NCBI GenBank assembly: GCA_016125045.1
Contig: WGML01000002.1
Location: 62,001 to 126,000, forward strand
Reading direction: 5' to 3'
Length of the DNA: 64,000 nt
DNA from: a bacterium
GTDB taxonomy: Bacteria; Pseudomonadota; Alphaproteobacteria; Caulobacterales; Hyphomonadaceae
Part shown: positions 1 through 7,999 of the stretch, in pieces
Layout: every line of letters starts with the position of its first letter
Position numbering within the stretch: the first letter of the stretch is position 1
Position numbers and translations under genes: made by a program
Notes under the pieces: model-generated
Databases searched by the model: none
Seen by the model: only the letters and a program-made list of their open reading frames with translations
Told to the model about the DNA's origin: nothing

Positions 1-965
1 ACGCCGCGCGGCCCGATGCGGTGTCGGCGACGTCCGGCCTCGGCCTCGGGCTTGGGCAGCTTGCGACCGCGGTGCTGCTGATCGCCGTCGCCGGCGTCGC
101 CGCCCCCGCCTTGCTTGCTCCCGCGGGCGAGGTGCGTCCCGGCCTCTTCGGGATCGATACGACGTCCTTTGAACATTTCCGCATGGTGGGGCCGATCTGC
201 GCGGTCTGGCTCGCAGCCTTCATCGCCCCGTTCTTCCTCTGGGCCCCGGACGGCGGACGGCCGAACGCTGACTGGCGGACTGCGGTCATCAGCGGCGCAA
301 CGGGCGTGCTGGCCACTTTCCGGCGGGCGCGCGTACATGCAAACGCGATGAAGTTTCTCGGCGCGCGGGTGCTTTATGCGGATGGAATGGCGGCGCTGCT
401 CGCGATCGGACCGACCTATGTCAGCCTGTTTCTCGGGTGGAATTTTCTCGAACTCGTCGCCTACGCCATCTACTCGTCGGTGTTCGGCTTTGTCGGCGGC
501 CTGCTCGGCGGCTGGCTCGACCGTCGGTTCGGCGCGCGCCGCGCCCTGATCGTCGAGATCACCGTTCTGATCTTCACGCTGGCGGCGTTGCTCTCCGTGA
601 CGCAGGACTCCCTCGGCTACGGCCTGATTCCGATCGAGGGGCGGATATGGGAGGGGCCGGTGTTCAATTCCCTCGCGGATATCGCCTATCTCGCCGTCGG
701 CGCCGTGCTCGCGGCGTTCGCCACGGCGTCGATCTCCTCGAGCCGGTCGCTGATGGTGGGGCTTGCTCCGCCGGAGATGCGCGGCGAGTTCTTCGGACTG
801 TTCGCGATCGCTGGCACGATCACCGTGTGGATCGGCCCGCTGCTCATCGAAACGCTGACGGAGGCGACCCGAAATCAGCGCATCGGCATGGCGTCGATCG
901 GCGTTCTCTTCGTCGCCGGGCTGATCGGGCTGTTCTTTGTGCGCGACGCGGAAAAGCGCGCTTGA
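1..965 (+). CDS. MFS transporter, UMF1/Atg22-like family (5' partial)
   Basis: The frame is open from the first bases of the window, so the N-terminus lies outside; about 320 residues are visible. It is a polytopic inner-membrane protein with several hydrophobic spans. The cytoplasmic-loop sequence GGWLDRRFGARRA is the usual MFS glycine/arginine loop. The segment FLGARVLYADGMAALL resembles the start of the second half of UMF1 (Atg22-like) transporters. The C-terminus is a short basic tail (RDAEKRA). It ends 4 bp before the convergent gene at 970. The substrate cannot be read from the sequence. Family assignment is fairly firm; that this is the C-terminal two thirds is inferred from family length. 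Confidence 0.85.
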   Translation, partial: AARPDAVSATSGLGLGLGQLATAVLLIAVAGVAAPALLAPAGEVRPGLFGIDTTSFEHFRMVGPICAVWLAAFIAPFFLWAPDGGRPNADWRTAVISGATGVLATFRRARVHANAMKFLGARVLYADGMAALLAIGPTYVSLFLGWNFLELVAYAIYSSVFGFVGGLLGGWLDRRFGARRALIVEITVLIFTLAALLSVTQDSLGYGLIPIEGRIWEGPVFNSLADIAYLAVGAVLAAFATASISSSRSLMVGLAPPEMRGEFFGLFAIAGTITVWIGPLLIETLTEATRNQRIGMASIGVLFVAGLIGLFFVRDAEKRA

Positions 966-969
966 GGCG

Positions 970-1422
970 TCATTTCCCCTCGGCGGACGCCTTCTTCGCG
1001 TTGTTGGTGTCGCTCACTTCGGAAACGTGGCTCGGCGCGTCGCCGGCCTGCACGATGCTGCGGCACTTGTCGAAGCAGGAGTAGGAATAAGTGCCGTCGC
1101 CGCGCACGATGGTGAGGCGGCCGGGCGTTTCGTCCACCACGGCGATCATGTTCGAGTAGACGGTGCGGCCGGCGGCGTCGAGCACGAGCAGATTGGTCGC
1201 CCCCCATGCGCGGCCGGTCACCAGCAGGGTCGTCGCGTCATGCACCGCAACCCCGATCACCGAACCATTGCCGATGACCACGCTTTCGGCCGGGGCCTTG
1301 AGCTTGAGGATGAAGGTCTGATCGACCGCCACTTCGAACGGCGCTCCGGGCCGGGTTTCGGCGACCGACGCGGGGGCGATGAGCCCGAGAGCGAGGGCGG
1401 CGAGAATGCTGCGCAGCCGCAT
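970..1422 (-). CDS. Secreted pilus-assembly N-terminal-domain protein (standalone CpaC/RcpA N-domain)
   Basis: 150 aa with a clear Sec signal peptide (hydrophobic stretch at residues 5-20, ending near SVAE). The body holds the pattern seen at the N-terminus of CpaC/RcpA secretins: a periplasmic beta domain with FEVAVDQTFILKL, ...GNGSVIGVAVHDATTLLVTG... and ...GATNLLVLDAAGRTVYS.... It stops where a secretin would continue, so it has no channel domain. An AGGAG ribosome site lies 8 nt upstream of the ATG at 1422; the GTG nine bases earlier touches that site and cannot be used. It is divergent from the Flp pilin gene and likely a periplasmic accessory of the Tad pilus. C-terminal cysteines (SCFDKC) may form a disulfide. 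Confidence 0.85.
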   Translation of the reverse strand: MRLRSILAALALGLIAPASVAETRPGAPFEVAVDQTFILKLKAPAESVVIGNGSVIGVAVHDATTLLVTGRAWGATNLLVLDAAGRTVYSNMIAVVDETPGRLTIVRGDGTYSYSCFDKCRSIVQAGDAPSHVSEVSDTNNAKKASAEGK

Positions 1423-1858
1423 GAAGGACACTCCTGTATCCGGTAAACCAGCAGAACATCGACAAGGTTAGGTGCGAGACCTGAATGAAAGGCTAAAGCC
1501 CGGCCGCCTCGCTCAGGCCTCGCGCGCGTCACGTGCGGGCGATGTCATGGAGCCCTCCGCCGGCCCAGCCCCGGCGAGGGTGGGTGCGCCCATCCGCAGC
1601 GGATGCGGCTGGGCCCGAATTCAGCCATGAGAGGGGAGGGCCAACTGAACGATCAAAAACTGTCAATCATGGTTACTCAAACAAGAACAGTATTTGGTGA
1701 ATTTCTTGTTCTCCATGGTTAATCCAGACTGAACAAAGAATTCGGCATTTTCTTTTTGGGGAAACGAAGTCTTCACTCAAGTCGAGTACAACTCGCAATA
1801 CCTGCTGCGGTTCTCGAAAAGCGTGGCGGGCCAACGCCATGCATAGCGGAGTAGAGAC
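1423..1858. promoter_or_regulatory. Divergent intergenic region upstream of the flp pilin gene
   Basis: 436 bp without a gene. The stretch from about 1640 to 1780 is much more AT-rich than its surroundings, as expected of the pilin promoter. Visible elements are an inverted repeat AACAAGAA/TTCTTGTT (1680-1687 and 1703-1710), a direct repeat CATGGTTA (1669-1676 and 1714-1721), and TTAA-N7-TGAA at 1719-1733, one base off the CtrA consensus TTAA-N7-TTAA. The pilin SD (GGAG) is about 10 nt before the ATG at 1859. Regulator assignment is inference. Confidence 0.5.
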
Positions 1859-2044
1859 ATGAAAGCGTTTGCTAAGTTCCTGAAGAACAACTCGGGCGCC
1901 ACGGCGATCGAGTACGGCCTGATCGCGGCTCTGATCGCGGTTGCGATTATCGGTGGTGTGTCGACCCTCGGTCAGAACGCCAACAACACCTTCACCGCCG
2001 TCTCCGATGGGATGACGGGCGCTGGTGGCGGCGAAGGCGAGTAA
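1859..2044 (+). CDS. Flp family type IVb pilin
   Basis: 61-aa prepilin. A short positively charged leader (MKAFAKFLKNNSG) is followed by ATAIEYGLIAALIAVAII, the Flp hallmark: cleavage after Gly, a Glu at mature position 5 with an adjacent Tyr, then one hydrophobic helix. The glycine-rich, charged tail (GAGGGEGE) is typical of Flp pilins. It is the major subunit of the Tad pilus made by the genes downstream and is processed by the CpaA peptidase at 2237. A strong hairpin with a T tract follows at once, so it is probably transcribed mainly as a short, abundant mRNA with some read-through into cpaA-F. Confidence 0.96.
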   Translation: MKAFAKFLKNNSGATAIEYGLIAALIAVAIIGGVSTLGQNANNTFTAVSDGMTGAGGGEGE

Positions 2045-2093
2045 TATCGCCCGGGTCTCCCTTGCGGGGACCTGCCGATTGCTACGTCAAGAG

Positions 2094-2124
2094 GGGCCGC
2101 GGAGCTTGGGTTCCGCGGCCCTTT
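2094..2124 (+). terminator. Rho-independent terminator after flp pilin gene
   Basis: Perfect 10-bp GC-rich inverted repeat GGGCCGCGGA (2094-2103) / TCCGCGGCCC (2112-2121), 8-nt loop, followed by TTTCT. It sits about 50 bp after the pilin stop codon and could attenuate transcription into cpaA. Confidence 0.85.
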
Positions 2125-2236
2125 CTGCGTCCAAAGGGTGAGGGTGCGCCCTCCTGGGGTGCGCCGTGGGGCCTGCTTCAATCGAGCCGGCTCAACTCGC
2201 CCGAGTGGACTCGCGTAAAGAGTAAAAGGGGGCAAA

Positions 2237-2728
2237 ATGCTCCTCGTCAGCATGATCACGGCTTTTTCGGCGCTGTTGCTGTGGGCCGCCTTCAGCGACC
2301 TCGCGACGATGCAGATCCCGAACCGGATCTCGATCCTGATCGCGGCGCTGTTCCTGCCGGCGGCAGCGGTCGCCGGGCTCGGGCCGGCGGCCGTGGGGGT
2401 GCATCTCGCCTTCGGAGCAGGAGCGCTCATCATCTGCGCCGGACTCTTCTATCTTGGCGTGTTCGGAGGCGGTGACGCCAAGCTGATCGCCGCGATCGCC
2501 CTCTGGACAGGCCCGACCGCGATAGCTCCTTTTCTGTTCTGGACGGCGCTCGCGGGCGGAGTGCTCGCCGGAACGCTGATCGTGTTGCGGCGGATGAAGC
2601 TCGCAACGCAGCAGGCCTGGTCGACCCGGCTTCTCTCCTCGCAGGAGGGCGCACCCTACGCGGTCGCGATCTCCGCTGGCGCCTTCATCGCCGCTCCCGC
2701 CATCCCGGTGATCGCCGCGGCGCTCTGA
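2237..2728 (+). CDS. cpaA: Prepilin peptidase CpaA/TadV (A24 family)
   Basis: 163-aa integral inner-membrane aspartic protease that removes the Flp leader peptide. Both catalytic aspartates of the A24 family are visible: Asp21 in FSDLATMQIPN and Asp80 in the GGGDAKL motif. Hydrophobic segments cover most of the rest, and no N-terminal methylase domain is present, as usual for the short TadV/CpaA form. A purine-rich SD (AAAAGGGGG) precedes the ATG. First enzyme gene of the cpa operon, about 190 bp after the pilin gene. Confidence 0.95.
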   Translation: MLLVSMITAFSALLLWAAFSDLATMQIPNRISILIAALFLPAAAVAGLGPAAVGVHLAFGAGALIICAGLFYLGVFGGGDAKLIAAIALWTGPTAIAPFLFWTALAGGVLAGTLIVLRRMKLATQQAWSTRLLSSQEGAPYAVAISAGAFIAAPAIPVIAAAL

Positions 2729-2892
2729 TCCGCCGCGCGTTTTTCGTCACCTGAGACCAGATTAACGATCCCTTCAGGGGGCTCGTGGAATTCTCCCGAT
2801 CGAACAATGGCGCGTCGCCGTTGCTGGAGCCGTTCGCCCGCAGGTCCGGGTGGTTGGTTTGAGCCGCGGGTTTGCGCTGCGGGAGGACCACC

Positions 2893-3756
2893 ATGTCGCC
2901 ATTGCGACTGATTATTCTTCTGATTGCGGCCGGGGCCGCCATCGCGGCGGTCTTCCTCGTCCGCTCCATTTCAGCGCCGGTGAAGGCCGACGCCGCCGCG
3001 CCGATCGCGGCGCCCGAAGACACCGGGTTGAAAATCCTGATCGCGAAAAAGCCGCTGCGCCTTGGTCAGTTCATCGCCCCGGGCGACCTTGGCTGGCAGG
3101 AATGGCCCGAGAACGCTCCCCGCGACTCCTTCATCACCCGCCAGGACGTTCCGCAGGCGGACGGCGACCATATCGGCGCGGTCGTGCGGGTCGCGATGGC
3201 GGCCGGCGAACCGGTGACCGCGGTCAAGCTCGTCAAGCCTGGCGACGCCGGCTTCATGGCGGCGGTACTGACGCCCGGCATGCGCGCGGTGTCGATCTCC
3301 GTAACCCCGGAATCCGCTTCCGGCGGCTTCATCATGCCGAACGACCGGGTCGATGTGCTCCTGTCGCGAGAGGTCGAGCTTGAGGAAGAGGGCCAGAACC
3401 GCACGATCTTCCCGAGCGATGTGATCTTCGAGAATGTCCGCGTGCTGGCGATCGACACCGTCTACGACGCGACTGCCCCCGCCACCAAGGAAGAGGCAAA
3501 GACGCGGGTCGGCCGCGCCATCATCGGCAAGCGGGCGACGCTCGAACTCTCCCGGCGCGACGCCGAACTGCTTGAAGTGGCCGATCGCATGGGTCGCATC
3601 TCGCTCCTGCTGCGCAGCGTCGGCGAGATGGAGGGCGACAGCGGAGCAACCTGGGCCGGCGAGTCGCTCGACGGCGGGTCTGATCAAACGAGCGCGGCGC
3701 GGATCCGCGTCTTCCGCAATGGATCCGAGACGCGAGTCTCGGCCTCTCCGAACTGA
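2893..3756 (+). CDS. cpaB: Flp pilus assembly protein CpaB/RcpC
   Basis: 287 aa. The ATG at 2893 is chosen because GGGAGGA lies 5 nt upstream; an in-frame ATG 21 bp earlier has no such site. An N-terminal membrane anchor (residues 5-22) is followed by a SAF domain (about residues 43-105, beginning ILIAKKPLRLGQFIAPGDL) and the RcpC/CpaB domain with MRAVSISVTPESASGGFI and DRVDVLL. The family is a periplasmic component thought to help assemble or gate the CpaC secretin. cpaC follows after 10 bp, so the two are co-transcribed. Confidence 0.94.
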   Translation: MSPLRLIILLIAAGAAIAAVFLVRSISAPVKADAAAPIAAPEDTGLKILIAKKPLRLGQFIAPGDLGWQEWPENAPRDSFITRQDVPQADGDHIGAVVRVAMAAGEPVTAVKLVKPGDAGFMAAVLTPGMRAVSISVTPESASGGFIMPNDRVDVLLSREVELEEEGQNRTIFPSDVIFENVRVLAIDTVYDATAPATKEEAKTRVGRAIIGKRATLELSRRDAELLEVADRMGRISLLLRSVGEMEGDSGATWAGESLDGGSDQTSAARIRVFRNGSETRVSASPN

Positions 3757-3766
3757 GGTGACGTTG

Positions 3767-5335
3767 ATGACGAGGGCCCGAACTCTCCTCCTGTGCGCGG
3801 CGGCGGCCATCGCCGTCTCGCCCGCCTGGCCTCAGCAGGCGCCGCAGCCGGCGCCCGGTGTGGAAACGCTCGCTCTGCGGGCGTCGGATGCCGGCGAGGT
3901 CACGCGTTCGCTGACGATCGCGGTCAACAAGACAAGCATGGTCGAATTCGATGTGGACGTTGACGATGTCATCATCGCCAACCCCGGCATCGCCAACGTG
4001 ACCGCCCGTGACCGCAGGCGGATGGCGGTGATGGGCATCGCCGCCGGCGAAAGCAACATCGTCTTCCTCGACCGTTCGGGGCGCCGCCTCCTGGTTCTCG
4101 AAGTTTCCGTCACGGACGGGATCGCCGGTCTCGATCAGCTCCGCTCGCTGATCAAACGCTATGTGCCGAATGCGAATGTTCAGGTCGAATCGGTCAACGG
4201 GCGGATCATTCTGGCCGGCACGGCCCCCGATATCGCAGGCGCGGACCGGATCACGTCGCTCGCCCAGCAGTACACGAAGGACAATACCGGCGTCCTCAAC
4301 ATGATGACGATCGAGGGCAAGGATCAGGTGCTCCTGAAAGTGCGTATCGTCGAGATGCAGCGCTCGATCATCAAGCAGCTCGGCATCAACCTGACCGGCA
4401 ACACGAGCTTTGGAGAACTGACCCAGCGGACGCTGGAGACCGCGCTCAATCCGATCACCGGCCTCAACCAGCTCACCGGCAATGTGCTGGATCCGATCCG
4501 GGCCAACAACCAGACCTACAACGTGTCGAACTCGTTCGGTGTTGCGGGATCCGCGCTTGGCGGCCTCGCGGCGAACCTCGGCTACGTCAATGTCGCGGGG
4601 CAGGACGTCCAGAGCAGCGTCGGCGCCGGCATCAATGCGCTTGAGCGGATCGGCGTCGTCCGCACGCTCGCCGAGCCGAACCTGACCGCGATCTCCGGCG
4701 AGTCGGCGCGCTTCCTCGCGGGCGGCGAATTCCCGGTTCCCGTCGCGCAGGACCGCGGCTCGATCGGGATCCAGTTCAAGCCCTTCGGGGTGGGTCTCGG
4801 CTTCACGCCCGTCGTGTTGTCCGCCGGCCGCATCTCGCTTCAGGTGTCGACAGAGGTCTCCGAACTCACACTGCAGGGCGCCTTCCAGTCCCGCTCCGTC
4901 TCGGGCGTCGATCCGACCACGGGGCAGCTCGTCACGGGCCAGACGATTTCCGTTCCCGCGCTGAAGGTGCGGCGCGCGGAAACCACCGTTGAAATGCCGT
5001 CCGGCGGAAGTCTTGTGATCGCCGGCCTGATCCAGGAGCAGACGCGCCAGAGCCTTGACGGGGTTCCGGGTGCGAAAGATCTGCCAATTCTTGGTGCGCT
5101 GTTCCGGTCCCGTGACTTCCAGAACGACGAAACGGAACTTGTTGTGATCGTCACTCCTTACCTGGTCGATCCGACCGACCCGCAGAATCTGCGCGATCCG
5201 GCCAGCGGCTATGTCACGCCGCGGGATGCGCGCACGATCTTCTTCGGCAAGCTCAACGAAGTTTACGCCGTGCCCGGATCATCGGTCGACAAGTCGACCG
5301 CGCCGAAGGGTGCGTCGGGCTTTATCTTCGACTGA
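3767..5335 (+). CDS. cpaC: Tad pilus outer-membrane secretin CpaC/RcpA
   Basis: 522 aa. The ATG at 3767 has a GAGG 8 nt upstream; the open frame extends 333 bp further up but only as a shadow of cpaB. A signal peptide (residues 1 to about 25, ending PAWPQQ) is followed by the pilus N-terminal domain (about 40-125), a BON-like domain (VQVESVNGRIILAG) and a type II/III secretin domain with VRTLAEPNLTAISGESARFLAGGEFPVPV and the closing VEMPSGGSLVIAGLIQ and DLPILGALFRSRDFQ motifs. It forms the outer-membrane channel for the Flp pilus. The N-domain resembles the separate protein at 970-1422. Confidence 0.96.
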   Translation: MTRARTLLLCAAAAIAVSPAWPQQAPQPAPGVETLALRASDAGEVTRSLTIAVNKTSMVEFDVDVDDVIIANPGIANVTARDRRRMAVMGIAAGESNIVFLDRSGRRLLVLEVSVTDGIAGLDQLRSLIKRYVPNANVQVESVNGRIILAGTAPDIAGADRITSLAQQYTKDNTGVLNMMTIEGKDQVLLKVRIVEMQRSIIKQLGINLTGNTSFGELTQRTLETALNPITGLNQLTGNVLDPIRANNQTYNVSNSFGVAGSALGGLAANLGYVNVAGQDVQSSVGAGINALERIGVVRTLAEPNLTAISGESARFLAGGEFPVPVAQDRGSIGIQFKPFGVGLGFTPVVLSAGRISLQVSTEVSELTLQGAFQSRSVSGVDPTTGQLVTGQTISVPALKVRRAETTVEMPSGGSLVIAGLIQEQTRQSLDGVPGAKDLPILGALFRSRDFQNDETELVVIVTPYLVDPTDPQNLRDPASGYVTPRDARTIFFGKLNEVYAVPGSSVDKSTAPKGASGFIFD

Positions 5336-5350
5336 CGGGGTACAGCTCTC

Positions 5351-6019
5351 ATGCGTCATTCCTTGCTCCTCCTTGCAAGCGTCGCCGCGGTTGCGGCCGC
5401 AGGCTGCGCCCAGTCGGACAAGCAGCTCCGCTACAGCGCCCATGATCACCTGAAGGCCGGCGCCCGCTCCGTGACCACCGAGATGCGGCTCTCCTCCGTG
5501 GGCTCAACCGGTGATCTTTCGGCGGATGACGCCGAATCGGTTGCGCTGTTTGCGTCCGCCTACCGCGCCGAGGGTCGCGGGCCGGCCATCATCTCCCGTC
5601 CTCAGGGGGTCGACGAGGCGGCGGCGCGCCGCGCGGCAGGGGAGGCGCGAGCGATTCTGCTCGCCAATGGCGTCGAGCAGGCGCGCATCGCCGAGGGTCC
5701 CTATGTCGGGACGGCGGACGCCGGGATCATCCTTTCCTACGAGACCTATGAAGTCGTGCTGCCGGAGTGCTCCAACATGGGCGCGTTCGACGCCGCGAGC
5801 AGCAAGACCAACTCCGCCCTGCCGTCCTTTGGTTGCGCGGTGGCGACCAACATCGCGCTCATGGTGTCCAACCCCCGCGATCTTGTTGCAATGCGTGCCG
5901 AGGATCCCGCCGACACCACCCGGCGCGTGATCGTGATGCAGAAATACCGCGCGGGCGAGCCGACCGCTGCGTCCCGCGCAAAGGGTGCAAGCGGCGCGAT
6001 CAGCTCGGCGATCGACTGA
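5351..6019 (+). CDS. cpaD: Tad pilus lipoprotein CpaD
   Basis: 222-aa lipoprotein: hydrophobic leader with lipobox AAAGC, lipidated Cys at residue 19. The remainder matches the CpaD pattern, including GAFDAASSKTNSALPSFGCAVATNIALMVSNPRDLV near the C-terminal third (shown in parts: FGCAVATN and NPRDL are the recognisable motifs). It starts 15 bp after the cpaC stop. In the Tad system CpaD is an outer-membrane-associated partner that supports secretin stability or localisation. The tail is Ala/Ser rich. Confidence 0.9.
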   Translation: MRHSLLLLASVAAVAAAGCAQSDKQLRYSAHDHLKAGARSVTTEMRLSSVGSTGDLSADDAESVALFASAYRAEGRGPAIISRPQGVDEAAARRAAGEARAILLANGVEQARIAEGPYVGTADAGIILSYETYEVVLPECSNMGAFDAASSKTNSALPSFGCAVATNIALMVSNPRDLVAMRAEDPADTTRRVIVMQKYRAGEPTAASRAKGASGAISSAID

Positions 6020-6044
6020 AGCATGGCCCAGAAGAAGGCATGAC

Positions 6045-7952
6045 ATGACCAGCAACACAGCCAAGCAGAAATCCCTCGACGACCTCGTCACCAGCGCGGC
6101 TGGCGAAGACGAGTTCGATCTCGATGCGCCGCTCAGCATGAGCTTCGGCGCGGCGCTTCGAAAGAGCGCCACGCTTCCCGATCAGGATGACGAGGTGCGC
6201 GGCTCCGCATCGCCGTCGCGGACGTTCGAGGGCGCGGCCCTTTCCGAAGCGAGATCTGGCGCGCCCGTCGAGCCGGACACCTTCGCGGGTGTCGAGGACC
6301 CCGACGATCACGCCTTCGATGACGACGACGCGGCGCCGGACGACGAAACGGCGAGCGTTCTCGCTGCCGCCGGGCGGCTCGGCCTGATGAGCAATGATCT
6401 CGACGATGCGAACGACGGCGACGACGCGGGCGATTTTGACGCCCCAGTGACGGATGAACGCACCGGGACGCATGTCGACCTGCCGCTTGCCGGTTCGCCC
6501 TCGGCTTCGAGTTATGACGGCAGTCTCGAGGCGGAACCCGAGGCGTTCGATGACGCCGACCATGAAACCGACGCTGAAGCGGCGCCGGTTGTTGCTGGCG
6601 GGACGGCCCGACCCTCATCGGCACGGGCTCTCCTTGAAGCCGCGTCAGCCGCGCGGGAGGCCGAGCCGCCGCCGCCGCCGACCGAAATGGCCCCGGCTTC
6701 GGTGGAGGACAATGACGCAGACTTCGCATTCGACCCGACGGCCGGCGTCAGCGATCTCGTCGGGGATCGCATCCTGCCGCGTATCAGCGTCCATGCCTTC
6801 TGCACCAATGTGAAGCTGCTTGGTGTGATCGATTCGCTGAAGTCGGATCGCCGTATGCAGAACGTCACGATCGAACTCCACGAGGGCGGCGTGCCCCGGG
6901 CGCTCGAACTCTACCAGAACGAGACGACGCCCAGCCTGATGATCATCGAGGCGGCGGGCAATCCGCGCCAGACACTGGCGGAGCTTGATCAGCTTGCGGA
7001 GTATTGCGATGAATCCGTCCGCGTATTCGTGATTGGCGCGACAAACGATATTCCCTTCTATCGCGAACTCATGCGTCGCGGCGTGTCCGAGTATCTTGTT
7101 CATCCGATTCCGCCGGTCCAGCTGATCCGCGCCATCAGCGCGCTGTTCGCGGATCCGGATGCGCCGTTCACGGGGCGAACGCTCGCCGTCACCGGCGTCA
7201 AGGGCGGGGTCGGCGCCTCGGCGATCGCGCACAATCTCGCCTGGGCGCTCACCGACCGCATCAAGGTGAATGCCACCCTCGTCGATCTTGATCTCAATTT
7301 CGGCACCACGGGCCTCGACTTCAACCAGGATTCCAACTCGACGATCGCGGACGTTCTGGTCTCCCCGGACCGGTTCGACGAGTCGATCATGAACCGGATT
7401 CTGACCAAGGCGACGGACCGGTTGTCGCTGTTCACGGCGCCGGCCACGCTCGACCGGACCTACGACATCGAGCCTGAGGTCTACGCCCGGGTGCTTGATC
7501 AGGTGCGCTCGACCGTGCCCTTCGTGGTGCTCGATCTGCCGCACATCTGGTCGGACTGGTTCAAGGCGACGATCATGTCGTCCGACGACATCATCGTGGT
7601 CGCGAACCCCGATCTAACCTCTCTGCGGAACGGGAAGAACCTGATCGACTTCCTGAAGGCCGCCCGGCCCAACGATTCGCCGCCCAAGCTGGTGCTGAAC
7701 ATGGTGGGCATTCCGAAGCGGCCGGAGATCCCGCCCAAGGAATTCGGCGCGGCGATCGGGCTTGAGCCGACGCTCGTCCTTCCGTTCGACCCGCACCTGT
7801 TCGGAACGGCGGCGAACAATGGCCAGATGATCTTCGACGTCGCGGCGGACAACAAGTGTTCGCAGGCGATCGATCAGCTCGCCTCCATCGTGTCCGGCCG
7901 TGCGCCGGCGGAGAAGAAGTCGACGCTCTTGAAGAAGATTCTGGGACGCTAG
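6045..7952 (+). CDS. cpaE: Pilus assembly ATPase CpaE/TadZ
   Basis: 635 aa from the ATG at 6045; upstream in-frame codons overlap cpaD and are discarded. Residues 1 to about 235 are low-complexity and strongly acidic (repeated D/E/A blocks). About 245-375 is a receiver-like domain (NVTIELHEGGVPRALELYQ, with FVIGATNDIPFYRELMRRGVSEYLVHPI). From about 385 there is a MinD/ParA-type ATPase with deviant Walker A KGGVGASAIAHNLAWAL and ATVVDLDLNFGT-like switch residues (LVDLDLNFGT). The family localises the Tad machine at the pole. The acidic N-terminal extension is long for the family. Confidence 0.94.
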   Translation: MTSNTAKQKSLDDLVTSAAGEDEFDLDAPLSMSFGAALRKSATLPDQDDEVRGSASPSRTFEGAALSEARSGAPVEPDTFAGVEDPDDHAFDDDDAAPDDETASVLAAAGRLGLMSNDLDDANDGDDAGDFDAPVTDERTGTHVDLPLAGSPSASSYDGSLEAEPEAFDDADHETDAEAAPVVAGGTARPSSARALLEAASAAREAEPPPPPTEMAPASVEDNDADFAFDPTAGVSDLVGDRILPRISVHAFCTNVKLLGVIDSLKSDRRMQNVTIELHEGGVPRALELYQNETTPSLMIIEAAGNPRQTLAELDQLAEYCDESVRVFVIGATNDIPFYRELMRRGVSEYLVHPIPPVQLIRAISALFADPDAPFTGRTLAVTGVKGGVGASAIAHNLAWALTDRIKVNATLVDLDLNFGTTGLDFNQDSNSTIADVLVSPDRFDESIMNRILTKATDRLSLFTAPATLDRTYDIEPEVYARVLDQVRSTVPFVVLDLPHIWSDWFKATIMSSDDIIVVANPDLTSLRNGKNLIDFLKAARPNDSPPKLVLNMVGIPKRPEIPPKEFGAAIGLEPTLVLPFDPHLFGTAANNGQMIFDVAADNKCSQAIDQLASIVSGRAPAEKKSTLLKKILGR

Positions 7953-7999
7953 TCGCGCGCCGTCGGTGACCACGACCGCCGGCCAGCCAAGGAACGCGA

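Noticed and set aside
1741-1760. Possible sigma-54 promoter before flp
   Set aside because: The GG/GC elements do not fit the -24/-12 spacing or the TGC core.
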